Origin: Candidatus Pelagisphaera phototrophica | GTDB taxonomy: Bacteria > Verrucomicrobiota > Verrucomicrobiia > Opitutales > Opitutaceae | NCBI RefSeq assembly: GCF_014529625.1 | Contig: NZ_CP076039.1 | Location: 3,162,001 to 3,226,000 of the forward strand | DNA length: 64,000 bases | Direction of reading: 5' to 3' | In this document: piece after piece, positions 25,299 through 34,172 of the stretch | Numbering within the stretch: the stretch's first letter is position 1 | Layout: each line of letters starts with the position of its first letter | Position numbers and translations under genes: made by a program | Notes under the pieces: generated by a model | What the model was told of the DNA's origin: nothing | Seen by the model: the letters and a program-made list of their open reading frames with translations, nothing else | Databases searched by the model: none

Positions 25299-26573
25299 AT
25301 GAACGCCACTCGCTCAATAGCGGAATGGAAAGCCTTATCGGCCGAAAACCCAGAGAAATCCGCCGAGACCTATTGGTCCACTCTCCAGCAAATTCCCGAA
25401 GCCATTAGAACCAGCGTTTTCAGCTACATACCCGATCTACAGTATCTCAAGAAAGCCTTCTCTCGGTCAATATCCAGTTCCAATCGCCCGCTCTCTGGAG
25501 TTCCTTACCTGCTAAAGGACCTATTCGATTTCCCAAATACGCCCACGACAGCCTCATCTGCCTTTCTGGAGGAGGTCCGACCGGGGCCTCATGAAGAATC
25601 CGCTGCGTCCATCGACCTCCGACGGCAAGGAGCAGTCTTTGGAGGGAAAACGCAGTTAAACGAGTTCGCCTATGGTCTCTCTGGAGAAAATCTTCACTAC
25701 GGAAACTGTCCCCACCCCTTCCGGTCCAAGGCCCTCTCTGGCGGATCTAGCAGTGGGTCTGCCTGGGGCGTAGCCAAAGGCATAGCCCCCATCGCATTTG
25801 GCACCGATACCGGGGGATCCATTCGCGTTCCCGCAGCCTGGTGCGGTCTTTTCGGCTTTCGCTTTAATCCAAATGCTTGGTCTAGAAATGGGTGCTTCCC
25901 ACTAGCCTCCAGTTTCGACACTGCGGGTTGGTTTTGTGCCCGGGCCGAAGATTCAATAGCCTCCTTTTCCGCCCTAATAACTCCGAAAAGCGAAACGCGG
26001 ACGCTCAAAGGGCTGGACCTTACCGATAGAGATAGGCTTAGACATTCCGACTTCGAAAACTGTTTATTGGATACGTTTTCAAAGCTTCGGGTCTCGAGCG
26101 ACAAAACCTTTTCAGACGCTTTCGAGAACGCGTCCTATCGAGCAGCCCGACATTTTAGCGTGCTTCAAAGCAGCGAAGCACTCGAAGCCCACAAGGCCTG
26201 GATAGAAACGCGAAAGAATCAATACGACCCAGCGGTCTGGCAACGAATCGCCCGAGCAAAAGACTGGACGGACGAAGACCTCGTCGAGGCTCGCGCAGGC
26301 GAATCGAAAATCGAATCCTTTTTTCAAGCGGCGTTCCAGGAATACGACTTCATCACGCTTCCTGCCAGTTGGACCTCGGCCATTTCAGCTAGCGAGCACA
26401 CGGATTCCTATCGCGGCGAGCTACTGAATCTGACCAGTCCAGGAAGCCTCGCCCGCCTTCCAATATTCACACTTCCCATATACGCCGAAAACAGAGCGTC
26501 CACCGGAATACAGATCCTTTACCGGGATCCGCTTTCAGATTTGCCCTTGCAGATCATCGAGGCTGCATCATGA
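25299..26573 (+). CDS. amidase signature family hydrolase
   Basis: A 424-residue amidase-signature enzyme. The Ser-Ser-Lys triad is readable: PYLLKDLFDF (Lys, near residue 75), KALSGGSSSGSAWGVAKG (cis-Ser, near 150) and GTDTGGSIRVPAAWCGLFGFR (nucleophile Ser, near 172). The family includes allophanate hydrolase, general amidases and GatA; length and solitary setting exclude GatA. In a ureide pathway an allophanate, oxamate or ureido substrate would fit, but none is shown. An overlapping TTG at 25260 (TTGA with the PhoD stop) would give a longer N-terminus. It is co-directional with PhoD and lacks its own element. Confidence 0.8.
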   Translation: MNATRSIAEWKALSAENPEKSAETYWSTLQQIPEAIRTSVFSYIPDLQYLKKAFSRSISSSNRPLSGVPYLLKDLFDFPNTPTTASSAFLEEVRPGPHEESAASIDLRRQGAVFGGKTQLNEFAYGLSGENLHYGNCPHPFRSKALSGGSSSGSAWGVAKGIAPIAFGTDTGGSIRVPAAWCGLFGFRFNPNAWSRNGCFPLASSFDTAGWFCARAEDSIASFSALITPKSETRTLKGLDLTDRDRLRHSDFENCLLDTFSKLRVSSDKTFSDAFENASYRAARHFSVLQSSEALEAHKAWIETRKNQYDPAVWQRIARAKDWTDEDLVEARAGESKIESFFQAAFQEYDFITLPASWTSAISASEHTDSYRGELLNLTSPGSLARLPIFTLPIYAENRASTGIQILYRDPLSDLPLQIIEAAS

Positions 26574-26643
26574 GGCCCTCTGGAAAACCTTCACTTACCC
26601 AACTCGCTTTACTCTCTCGTTGGAGCAGGCAGAAAATCCTTTT

Positions 26644-27573
26644 TCAATCGAAAATAGCGTCGGGTAAATATCCTGTAATCGTCGTCGTAGGAGTATTCAC
26701 CAACTGGCTAACTTTCAAGTCCAAGACAACAGAGCAGGTCACATAGGCTTGCTGGCGCGTCAGGCCAACGCGCTCCTGCAAGTATCGGATCGCTCTTCTC
26801 ACTACATTTTTGCACAACTCTCGAGGGTCCTCGCCAGATTCGATGAACGCATGAATCGGCTTCGCACTATAGCGGGGCGATACCAATTCTCCCGGAGTAA
26901 TCAAGTACGGAGATTCTAACGGAGCGTCTTTAATTAGCTCCACTCTCAAAGTCACCTTCATCGGAGCTTCCATCCCATTGATGCTCACTTCCCCATCGCC
27001 TTGAGCCGCATGGCAGTCGCCGGCACACAATCCTGCTCCTGGAACGAAAACCGGCAAATGCAGCGTCGATCCGGCCACCAAGTGCTTCACATCCATGTTG
27101 CCGCCGAAGGCGCCAGGAGGGCGAGTGCGAAACTCGCCCAGAGCTTCTCGTTGCACGCCGATGATGCCGCAAAATGGATTCAGGTCCAAAGTGAGGCCTG
27201 GCATGGAGCACGTTTGCGTCTCACCCAATTCCCAAATCTGCAGAAAGACTTCGTCGAACTCGGTATCCAGCAAGCCCAAACCCGGAATGATGCTCGTCCA
27301 TGCCCAATGTTCGTGCTCGTAATCGATGATATCTATCTTGAGGCGATCGCCCTTGCCCGCTCCAGCTACCTCAATCGGCCCAGTGAGACCATGAACCCTC
27401 ATCTTGTCGGCTTTTTCCCAATCGGTCGCGGTCGACTCCTTCGATAGCTGCCCGTCGCTGGCGTCATTCATTTCAATGGTCACCGTATCGCCAGACTGGA
27501 TGCTGAGCCTTGGCTCGTAACTGCGGTCCCAGCGGTTGTACGTAATCGATTTGTCTAGATAGTGGTCAGCCAT
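26644..27573 (-). CDS. acetamidase/formamidase family protein (FmdA/AmdA)
   Basis: A 309-residue member of the FmdA/AmdA family, which hydrolyses formamide, acetamide or related small amides. It shows HGLTGPIEVAGAGKGDRL near residue 70, RPPGAFGGNMDVKHLVAGSTLHLPVF near 150, and PGAGLCAGDCHAAQGDGEVS near 185, the conserved metal/active-site region. It is the last gene on the minus strand after the TonB operon (about 80 nt after the TPR gene) and has no sigma-54 element, so it is probably read through from that operon. It may remove a small amide made in purine ring breakdown (inference). A TTG at 27603 is an alternative start. Confidence 0.85.
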   Translation of the reverse strand: MADHYLDKSITYNRWDRSYEPRLSIQSGDTVTIEMNDASDGQLSKESTATDWEKADKMRVHGLTGPIEVAGAGKGDRLKIDIIDYEHEHWAWTSIIPGLGLLDTEFDEVFLQIWELGETQTCSMPGLTLDLNPFCGIIGVQREALGEFRTRPPGAFGGNMDVKHLVAGSTLHLPVFVPGAGLCAGDCHAAQGDGEVSINGMEAPMKVTLRVELIKDAPLESPYLITPGELVSPRYSAKPIHAFIESGEDPRELCKNVVRRAIRYLQERVGLTRQQAYVTCSVVLDLKVSQLVNTPTTTITGYLPDAIFD

Positions 27574-27656
27574 GTGCGGTATCAGTTTCCGACCTTCGCC
27601 CAATTTCAGAACGGCAAGGTCGCTCGAGGCTTAAATCAAGCAGTCGGTCGAATTCG

Positions 27657-29027
27657 TCAGCTGGAACGTAGCACCGCTTCCAGTCGACGGATATAGTCTT
27701 CGAGATATTCCTTCGGATCCAGGGCGTTGGCGCGCTTTAATCGCGAAACCGCGCTCGCGTAATCCCTTAACGTCACCTCAACGCGAGCTAAGGCGACGAG
27801 TCCTTTGGACTCGAACCCTTTTACTTTCGAAGCACGCTCGTATTGGATCATGGCGTTCTCCAAGTCCTCCTTGCTCCGATAGTAATCACCCAGGCCTATC
27901 AAGGCTTTCCCATTGAGCGGGTCTTGGGCGACGATGGACTCCAAGATGCGGGCCGCTTCATCAACCCGACCCAAGGCGATCGAGGCTTCAGCCTTTAGAT
28001 TCAAAATCATCAATTCTTCCTCTGGGGATATCGTCGCTCCCCCAGACTCTATTTCGTCCACGAGTTCAATCGCTTCGCTGTAGGCACTACGAGCTCCCAG
28101 ACCTTCTGCCATCCTGATAAGCTTGCTGGCTTCCAAGTCGGAGAAACCAGCCGCTTTTCTATAGCGCTCTACAGCCAGTTGCGGCAGGTCCTCGTTCAAA
28201 AGCAGGTCCCCCAGCAAGGCCAGGCTACGCGACGAGTCTTCATCCATTCTATCGAGTAGCTCCAAGTTGGCAATGGCCTTTCCGTACTCGCCCTTACCCA
28301 TAAAAGCATTGGCTTGCATCATCCAGAAATTGGCATTAGAGGGGTTTTTCTCAATCATGTCATTAAGCATGCCAATCGCTTCTTGGACCATCCCAGTATC
28401 GAGTAGAGAATTTAGCTTCCCGAGCAACCAGTCGTTGCTCTCAGGCTGAAAAAGCAATGCCTGCCGGTAGGAATCCAAAGCGAACGAAGCATCACCCGTA
28501 TTCAAAAAGCAATACCCGAGCAAACCGTAGAGCGTACCGTTGCCTCCACCTATTTCAATGGCTTCAACCAGCATGGGCTTAGCCTCAACGTAGTCTCCTT
28601 TTTGAACCAGAGCGTATCCGATATTCTGGTAGGCTCTGAAAAAGTTGGGGAAGCGTTCAATGGCTCTTCGGTAGTGCTCGATCGCTTTGTCCAGCTCACC
28701 TTCCTGCAAATACAAGCTTCCTATCGTGTAGATAATCGCCGCCGAGGTCTCGGGCGTAAGGGCCTCTTCCAGCAGGCGAATAGATTCGCTCGGATCCGTA
28801 TTCATGAATTCCGCTACCGTCTCCAGAAGCTCCGCCTCCTCTGAAGTGATCTTCGGGTTGATCTCCATGTCGAAACCGTAGCTGCCAAGAAAACGCTTCT
28901 TGAATTCCGGGTTGCCCCATGAGTTTTCCGTTAGAGGATAAACCCCATCTGAGGCGCTGTGGACAATAGGCGTGGCGACCCAAAGGGCCCCGCACGCTAT
29001 AGAAAGAAGTAGAACAGTATTTTTCAT
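27657..29027 (-). CDS. TPR-repeat periplasmic protein of the TonB operon
   Basis: A 456-residue protein with a signal peptide (MKNTVLLLSIACGALWVATP) and about ten tetratricopeptide repeats from residue 75 to the end. Examples are GSLYLQEGELDKAIEHYRRA, GYALVQKGDYVEAKPMLVEA and GDYYRSKEDLENAMIQYERA. It follows tonB by 14 nt. A TPR protein at this position is a known companion of TtpC-type TonB systems in marine bacteria, where it is thought to assist the complex in the periplasm. It probably acts as a scaffold for the TonB-TtpC machine. Confidence 0.85.
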   Translation of the reverse strand: MKNTVLLLSIACGALWVATPIVHSASDGVYPLTENSWGNPEFKKRFLGSYGFDMEINPKITSEEAELLETVAEFMNTDPSESIRLLEEALTPETSAAIIYTIGSLYLQEGELDKAIEHYRRAIERFPNFFRAYQNIGYALVQKGDYVEAKPMLVEAIEIGGGNGTLYGLLGYCFLNTGDASFALDSYRQALLFQPESNDWLLGKLNSLLDTGMVQEAIGMLNDMIEKNPSNANFWMMQANAFMGKGEYGKAIANLELLDRMDEDSSRSLALLGDLLLNEDLPQLAVERYRKAAGFSDLEASKLIRMAEGLGARSAYSEAIELVDEIESGGATISPEEELMILNLKAEASIALGRVDEAARILESIVAQDPLNGKALIGLGDYYRSKEDLENAMIQYERASKVKGFESKGLVALARVEVTLRDYASAVSRLKRANALDPKEYLEDYIRRLEAVLRSS

Positions 29028-29041
29028 TTGAGCGTTTGAAT

Positions 29042-29728
29042 CTAAAATCTGAATCCGATTGGAAAAATATAACGGGCTTTTACAGGATCCCCGTTTTTCT
29101 TGGGAGCCGTCCAAATCCATTGTTCGGCCGCTTCAATCGCGGGCCCCTCTAGGGCTGGGTCAGAGGATTCGACGATTTCAAGCACGGTGGTCGAACCTTT
29201 CTCGTCGATCATTACCTCGAGGCGTACGATTCCCGACCGTCGCTCCTTTTTAAATTGAATCGGCGGAATCATATTCACCCGCTTGATCGGATTGGGGCGT
29301 TCGTCCAGATCCTTAACGTCAAACAATTCCAGGTCCGCCAGGGCATTCGGCTGAGCCTCGAGCGAGCCAAAGCCTAGCCCCGCCGCTTGAGCATCTCCAA
29401 TTCCTGGGTTCATCGCCATTTCCAGCTGAGCTAAATCGAGGGGCGGAGGCGGCTCTTGGAGTTCCGGCGGAGGCTCCTCCTGCTCCTCGGGCTCGGGAGG
29501 TTCCTCCATATCCGGCGGACTGGGAGGAGGCGGAGGCGATATATCGAACTCGCGATATTCGATCACTTCCTTGCCATCTCCCGAGAGCATTTGCGTAAAG
29601 GGAAGCAATACGTAAATCGCTAGGATCGTGACGATCGCGTAGACGATTGCTCTAATGAAACCGATTCCCCGTTTCCTTGGCTGGTAGCCATTGGAAAACC
29701 TCAATTCTCCTGGAGCCGCTTCACCCAT
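29042..29728 (-). CDS. tonB: TonB energy-transducing protein
   Basis: A 228-residue TonB. It has a short cytoplasmic N-terminus, one membrane helix (AIVYAIVTILAIYVLLPF), a proline/glutamate-rich periplasmic spacer starting SPPPPPSPPDMEEPPEPEEQ, and a C-terminal TonB domain with SGIVRLEVMIDEKGSTT, LEGPAIEAAEQWIW and ARYIFPIGFRF. It carries force from ExbB/ExbD to outer-membrane receptors. It starts 4 nt after exbD ends and is followed by the TPR gene. Together with the receptor at 12.6-15.2 kb it gives the island its own uptake engine. Confidence 0.92.
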   Translation of the reverse strand: MGEAAPGELRFSNGYQPRKRGIGFIRAIVYAIVTILAIYVLLPFTQMLSGDGKEVIEYREFDISPPPPPSPPDMEEPPEPEEQEEPPPELQEPPPPLDLAQLEMAMNPGIGDAQAAGLGFGSLEAQPNALADLELFDVKDLDERPNPIKRVNMIPPIQFKKERRSGIVRLEVMIDEKGSTTVLEIVESSDPALEGPAIEAAEQWIWTAPKKNGDPVKARYIFPIGFRF

Positions 29729-29732
29729 CGAA

Positions 29733-30134
29733 TCAATCAGTGGATACGTTTACCGACAAAGCCCCTGCCAGCTTCGCTTCATCGATAACGCGAATAAGCA
29801 ATTCCGTCGTCACGGTCTTATCCGCCTGAACGATGACCGGCATCTTTTCCTTCTGAGACAATCGCTTGACGGTAGAACGTACGCCTGTCGGCCCGATTTC
29901 CCTGCCTCCGTACACGACTTTCCCATTAGCGGTTATCGCAATTAGGATACTGTTTTTTTCTAAATCTTGGGCAGAGGAAGCCTGGGGCTTATTCACCTCC
30001 ACTCCAGTCTCCTCTACGAAAACCGTCGTAACGATAAAAAAGATCAACAGGATGAATACCATATCGATAAGAGGCGATATGTTGATTTCGTCGCTTCCCT
30101 CCTCAATAGCAGAAAATCTACGTTTCACACTCAT
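29733..30134 (-). CDS. exbD: ExbD biopolymer transport protein
   Basis: A 133-residue ExbD/TolR protein. The single membrane helix carries the essential Asp in [23 protein letters not shown], followed by a periplasmic domain. The ATG at 30134 overlaps the exbB stop (ATGA), so the two are translationally coupled. The longer open frame to 30218 lies within exbB and is rejected. Confidence 0.92.
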   Translation of the reverse strand: MSVKRRFSAIEEGSDEINISPLIDMVFILLIFFIVTTVFVEETGVEVNKPQASSAQDLEKNSILIAITANGKVVYGGREIGPTGVRSTVKRLSQKEKMPVIVQADKTVTTELLIRVIDEAKLAGALSVNVSTD

Positions 30135-30742
30135 AGCGATTCGGGCACCCCTTTCTTTTCGACGCGCTTTAGGGTCATGATCTCTACCTTCGTAAAGAAG
30201 GCATCCATCTGACTGCACTTCCTTTTGGCGATGCTTAAGAGAACGTATCCAGGTATCGCTAGCACGAGGCCGGTCTGGGTTGTTATCAAGGCCTCGGAAA
30301 TCCCCCCCGCAACCATATCTACCGTATTGCCTGCGGAACTGGATGCCAAGCCCCCGAACGTGCTCAACATACCTGTCACGGTCCCCAAAAGTCCCGTCAG
30401 CGGGGCGGTTCCAATCAAAATGGACGCGAAAAGCAGTCTCCCATTCAAACGGCCGATATGCACGTTTCTAATTTCCGCCAAGCGGTCCCTTACGTCTTGC
30501 ATCGAGCGGACTTCGTGCTGGGCGTATTGGAGAATATCGCCGACCGCTCCTTTCGCCTCGCTCGGCGAATCGATCCAGTGACCCCATTGATCAGGATCAC
30601 TGTCAGAATAGTTATTGGCGTTCAAGTAGACCAGAATCTCGTATAGCGTGTAGTAGATAAGTGCCCCAAGAATCGCCAAAGGAATCATGAGAGCCCCTCC
30701 AGAGCTCCAAATACTGACGACCTCTTCTACGAATCCTGTCAT
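30131..30742 (-). CDS. exbB: ExbB-type proton channel protein
   Basis: A 203-residue MotA/TolQ/ExbB protein with three membrane helices. The first is [25 protein letters not shown]. The TM2-TM3 core reads [24 protein letters not shown] followed by [21 protein letters not shown], the proton-channel signature with the conserved Thr/Glu. It begins 24 nt after the TtpC-like gene and overlaps exbD. It is the shorter of two ExbB-type proteins in the operon and pairs with ExbD. Confidence 0.92.
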   Translation of the reverse strand: MTGFVEEVVSIWSSGGALMIPLAILGALIYYTLYEILVYLNANNYSDSDPDQWGHWIDSPSEAKGAVGDILQYAQHEVRSMQDVRDRLAEIRNVHIGRLNGRLLFASILIGTAPLTGLLGTVTGMLSTFGGLASSSAGNTVDMVAGGISEALITTQTGLVLAIPGYVLLSIAKRKCSQMDAFFTKVEIMTLKRVEKKGVPESL

Positions 30743-30766
30743 TGCCTCAATTTCGAAGTGCTCAAC

Positions 30767-32143
30767 TTAACTCGTCGATGCCTTGACCCCGTTGACGAAA
30801 GACATCGCAACCCTCTCCATACCGCCCATAATGCTCCTCGCTTTACGCGAGAGGAACGCGTGGAAAATCAGCGACGGAATTGCGACGACCAAGCCGAACT
30901 CCGTTGTGATCAAGGCCTCGGAAATACCGCCTGACAAGGACTTCGCATCCCCCGTGCCGAAAATCGTGATCAGCTTGAACGTGTTTATCATACCGGTCAC
31001 CGTACCAAGCAGCCCAAGCAAGGGAGCGGTGGCAGCAGTCACCGCGATAATGGATAATAGGCGCTCGATCTTCGGTTGCGTGGATATCATCTTCTCGAGA
31101 AGTATCTCTTCCAGAAGCTCCTTTGGCTCGGCATGATTAGCTACTCCCACCACAATCATCGCGCCGGTAGGTCCAGGCATCCGATGCGCTTCATGCTTGG
31201 CTCCTGCGAGATCGCCGGAACGAATCATTTTGATTACCTTGCTCAAGGAATCCCCCGTCAGCCCTTTGTGGCCCATCAGTTCGAACAGCTTGTAAAAGGA
31301 AACCGCCAGCGACACGAACGCGAATCCCAGTATCGGAAAAACCCATACCCCTCCTTTGAGGATATGCTCGATCGCCGTCTCGTCGGTCGAAGCGATGGCG
31401 ATGGCCTTTCCGAGCGTGGGATCCAAAGGCAGGGATCCTTCTCCACTGGAAGCGACCTCCGAAATCTCGACGCTCTCGCCCTCGATGGGCAAGGCACTCG
31501 CTTCACCAGACTTGGCCGCCAAGTTCAGTCCGCTCATGCTAGAACTCCCGCTGGAGAAGTAGGAGACAGGACCGAAAAGCACGAAAGAACCCGCTTCGAG
31601 AGAACCAGAGTCCACCACCGCTTCGCCTTCGAAAATCTGTCCGCCTATAATCGACTCGACACGGTCCATTCCCAGCTCGACCGCCGCAATCTGCCTAGAG
31701 ATCACCGCCTCGTAAGACAGACTCGGGTCATCCACCGCCAATAGGGTTTCATCGATCGCATCCTGATAAAGCACCCTCTCTGCCGCATCCGCCCGAGACT
31801 CAATATTAGTCACGTATTCCGTCATCAGGCTGACAAGGTAATCCACCTCCTCCTTGCGCTGCTTGGTGTTGTTCTCCAAAGACGAGATGTCGAATCCCTT
31901 GGCATCCCTCGTTCGTGACACCTTCTCAAACGCTTGCCGCAATTCTCGAACCTCCAGACTCAGCCGATTCAAATCCTTGGATAGCGGCACTTTTTCGCTT
32001 GCAACCTTTTTTCGCAATTCAGCTAGTTCCCTAATCGAACTGTCGAGAGACGCCTCCAAGGAATCGACAGCCGATTCAAAGGCTCCCAATGAGGGAATGG
32101 CGAGAATAAACAGACAAGCTAAAAATGAAATTATACCTCTCAT
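30767..32143 (-). CDS. TtpC-like large ExbB-family protein
   Basis: A 458-residue protein with a signal-like N-terminus (MRGIISFLACLFILAIPSLG) and a long periplasmic part of about 240 residues rich in coiled coil (heptads such as LASEVP..LNRLSLEVRELRQAFEKV). A MotA/TolQ/ExbB core follows: [18 protein letters not shown] and [21 protein letters not shown]. This layout matches TtpC, the extra component of the Vibrio TonB2 system. The stop of the DUF3450 gene lies 19 nt upstream; an overlapping GTG at 32161 is an alternative start. It probably extends the motor into the periplasm for particular receptors. Confidence 0.87.
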   Translation of the reverse strand: MRGIISFLACLFILAIPSLGAFESAVDSLEASLDSSIRELAELRKKVASEKVPLSKDLNRLSLEVRELRQAFEKVSRTRDAKGFDISSLENNTKQRKEEVDYLVSLMTEYVTNIESRADAAERVLYQDAIDETLLAVDDPSLSYEAVISRQIAAVELGMDRVESIIGGQIFEGEAVVDSGSLEAGSFVLFGPVSYFSSGSSSMSGLNLAAKSGEASALPIEGESVEISEVASSGEGSLPLDPTLGKAIAIASTDETAIEHILKGGVWVFPILGFAFVSLAVSFYKLFELMGHKGLTGDSLSKVIKMIRSGDLAGAKHEAHRMPGPTGAMIVVGVANHAEPKELLEEILLEKMISTQPKIERLLSIIAVTAATAPLLGLLGTVTGMINTFKLITIFGTGDAKSLSGGISEALITTEFGLVVAIPSLIFHAFLSRKARSIMGGMERVAMSFVNGVKASTS

Positions 32144-32162
32144 AAAAACACCAACCCTCACG

Positions 32163-32936
32163 TTACTTAATCTTTACTGGGAGCGTGACAAACTCCGCCT
32201 GAACTTCCCCCGCGTACACCGCAAACAGCGAGGAAATCTCTTTTCCACTTTCCGGAGTCTCCTCCCAAACCCAACCCTCGTCCGAAGGAACGCCAATCCC
32301 CACGTACGTGCCTTCTCGATTCATGAAAAAGGCCCCCGCGAGGCCAAAATACAGAATGTCTACTTCCGACTGCCCTGAATCCAGTTTCTGGATATCCGAA
32401 ACGAGTTGCACTCCACTATTGAATTTGTCCGCTTGACTTAAAATCGCGATCACGCTTTGCAGGCGCTGGGAAACCGACAACCTAAAATCCTCCCCTTCTC
32501 TTGGAATTCGAGCGAAGAGCATGGAAACCTCCTCTTGCAAGGGAATGGGAAACTGCTTGTGCAGCGCGAGCACCCGCCCTTCGACGCTTTCAATCTTACT
32601 GCCGAGAACCTCGACTGCGGCCTTGTATTCGTCGCTCTCTTCTATAAGTCCCTTGCGCTTCTTATCCGACTCCGACAATCCCTCCTCGGCCATTTTAATC
32701 TTCTCGGTCAAACTTTCCTTTTCCGTTTCCAGCAAAGCGATCATATCCTTGATGATCACTCGGCCCGCTTCCCAGTCCGCCCTCTCCTCTGAAATGGTTT
32801 TTTCCACATCAACCCATTCACTCACTAGATTTCTAGCTTCGTCCAGGGTTTGGGCATTTAGAGCAGCGACTTGAATAAATCCGAATGAAAAAGCGGCTTT
32901 CAAGAGCCGCGACAACAGAGACCTATCGATATTCAC
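32163..32936 (-). CDS. DUF3450 periplasmic coiled-coil protein heading the TonB operon
   Basis: A 257-residue secreted protein: signal peptide (LLKAAFSFGFIQVAALNAQ), a coiled coil over about residues 35-115 (heptads with many Glu/Lys), then an alpha/beta C-terminal part with LYFGLAGAFFMNREGTYVGIG and GWVWEE near 205, typical of DUF3450. This family is a regular first gene of TtpC-type TonB operons. Its exact job is not known; it is likely part of the periplasmic energising complex. The start is a GTG at 32936, supported by a sigma-54 element 13 nt upstream. Confidence 0.85.
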   Translation of the reverse strand: MNIDRSLLSRLLKAAFSFGFIQVAALNAQTLDEARNLVSEWVDVEKTISEERADWEAGRVIIKDMIALLETEKESLTEKIKMAEEGLSESDKKRKGLIEESDEYKAAVEVLGSKIESVEGRVLALHKQFPIPLQEEVSMLFARIPREGEDFRLSVSQRLQSVIAILSQADKFNSGVQLVSDIQKLDSGQSEVDILYFGLAGAFFMNREGTYVGIGVPSDEGWVWEETPESGKEISSLFAVYAGEVQAEFVTLPVKIK

Positions 32937-32948
32937 AAAGAACCTCTT

Positions 32949-32964
32949 AGCGGGAAATGCGCCA
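32949..32964 (-). promoter_or_regulatory. sigma-54-like promoter of the TonB operon
   Basis: On the minus strand TGGCGCA-TTTC-CCGCT, GG-N10-GC. The -12 cytosine at 32950 gives +1 at 32938, two bases before the GTG at 32936. It ties the TonB machine to the purine genes. Confidence 0.62.
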
Positions 32965-32999
32965 AATCCAAATTCGGCACCGATTCTAAGCCTCGTGCC

Positions 33000-33860
33000 C
33001 TTGATGTGACAAAATTAGACCATCGACTGTTTTGCCGAGCAGCTCAAAATAGAACAAATAATCTACGCACAGAGGACCAATCCGGTAACTACTCCGAAAG
33101 AGGCGCGGTTGAGCGTCCAATAATAAATTTGGCAGTGCTAGTAAACCCGCGGTTTTTCACTTGAGACTCGGGGCTTAAGGGTTGGGGCAAGATAACTCAG
33201 AGCCGGCGCACTGGGTAACCCAAATCAGTCTATAAAATCCCGCCAATGGCGATTCGGACTAAATGACGGCTCCTTCAGGCCCAACGCTACCGCCACCCAA
33301 ATCACTATCCACACCTAACAAGAGCGGTGAGACTTCTGTTTTAGTGCGACAGATGCTGCCAATGATTAAATTTCAGGACTGATTGCAGACCCTAACTTAG
33401 ATTGACTTCCAACTATGTCGGATTGCTTGCATGGAACGCATCCCGTGAATGCCAGAGCATCACCCTTTTCCTTCAATTAAAGCGAAACTCATGGCCTTGT
33501 TACCGACACACATTGGCCCAAAAGCATATCTGGCTACAGTGGACCCTTGGGTGGCAAAGTTTACACGACTATCCCAAATTCCCGACCTGGCAAAGTCGTT
33601 GCTTTGGGTATTCCCAATTTACCTAATCCAAAAATTGACTGGCATACATCCTCTTCCCCAGAAAACAATATGACTGTGTTACGCGTTTTTCTCCGGTTGT
33701 GTTTTCAGCTTGGATATTCGGGCCAAGGATAAGGATATAAACGGATTGACCCTTTTCTCAATTGCCAAATCTAATGACTGACGCTCAGCCCGTGCATCGT
33801 ATTCCCTTGGGTCCCCACCTAGTGGTCCTGCGGCAGAACCAGCCGTTTTCACTTGGCCTT
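33000..33860. other. non-coding or decayed stretch after the purine island
   Basis: No intact gene is convincing here. Short open frames at 33402-33732 in all three plus frames (for example one containing GGKVYTTIPNSRPGKVVALG) look like pieces of a decayed gene, but I do not recognise the family. The stretch marks the border between the purine island and the sulfatase zone. Confidence 0.5.
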
Positions 33861-33997
33861 TTCTGCTGATAATTGATCAATCGGCTAATGCCGTCAGGAA
33901 AAGTCTTCTGGATGGTGAGTGGATCAAGTAGCTTCCTGGAGAAAGAAGGTTGTGCAAGGAGCTGCGAGTGGGCCGGAATACCTTGCAAGCGGCTCTT
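33861..33997 (+). pseudogene. fragment of a GntR-type DNA-binding domain
   Basis: One plus-strand frame reads DQSANAVRKSLLDGEWIK, a stop, then LPGERRLCKELRVGRNTLQAAL. This fits the winged-helix start of GntR-family regulators, where the usual pattern is a short helix, a PGER(E/R)L turn, then the recognition helix V-x-R-x-T-L-x-x-A. An in-frame TAG splits it and two more stops follow. No effector domain is present, so it is a relic. Confidence 0.6.
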
Positions 33998-33998
33998 G

Positions 33999-34110
33999 GC
34001 TGATCCTGAAAGAGAGCGTGCTGATCAATTCCTAAATGAAGGCACACGCAATCAATTTGTCGTCGACCACGCAGCTAGAAACTTTCTAGTGGAATAGTAT
34101 TTAGGTAACG
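33999..34110 (+). pseudogene. fragment resembling the N-terminus of a 4'-phosphopantetheinyl transferase
   Basis: The frame reads DPERERADQFLNEGTRNQFVVDH, then AARNFLVE, a stop, then YLGNE. This resembles the Sfp-type transferase start (ERxRAxRF..ExxRxxFVxAR..LRxLLxxYLG). The stop codon and missing catalytic domain mean it is a remnant. The match is short, so confidence is moderate. Confidence 0.45.
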
Positions 34111-34125
34111 AATGATAGTGCAAAA

Positions 34126-34172
34126 CCAACCTTTCCCCTGCCCTCCGAATCAAATCGGCACAATTAAATTTC
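34126..34172 (+). repeat. dispersed 47-bp repeat, copy A
   Basis: This stretch, with the core CCTGCCCTCCGAATCAAAT, recurs at 42555-42603 in the same orientation with about five differences. Weaker relatives (TTAAATTTCCTAC type) lie at about 40446-40472 and 44696-44716. It precedes the sulfatase pseudogene. Confidence 0.6.

Noticed and set aside
33402-33732. Overlapping short frames in all three plus frames
   Set aside because: Probably a decayed gene, but no motif lets me name a family, so it is only noted as a decayed stretch.
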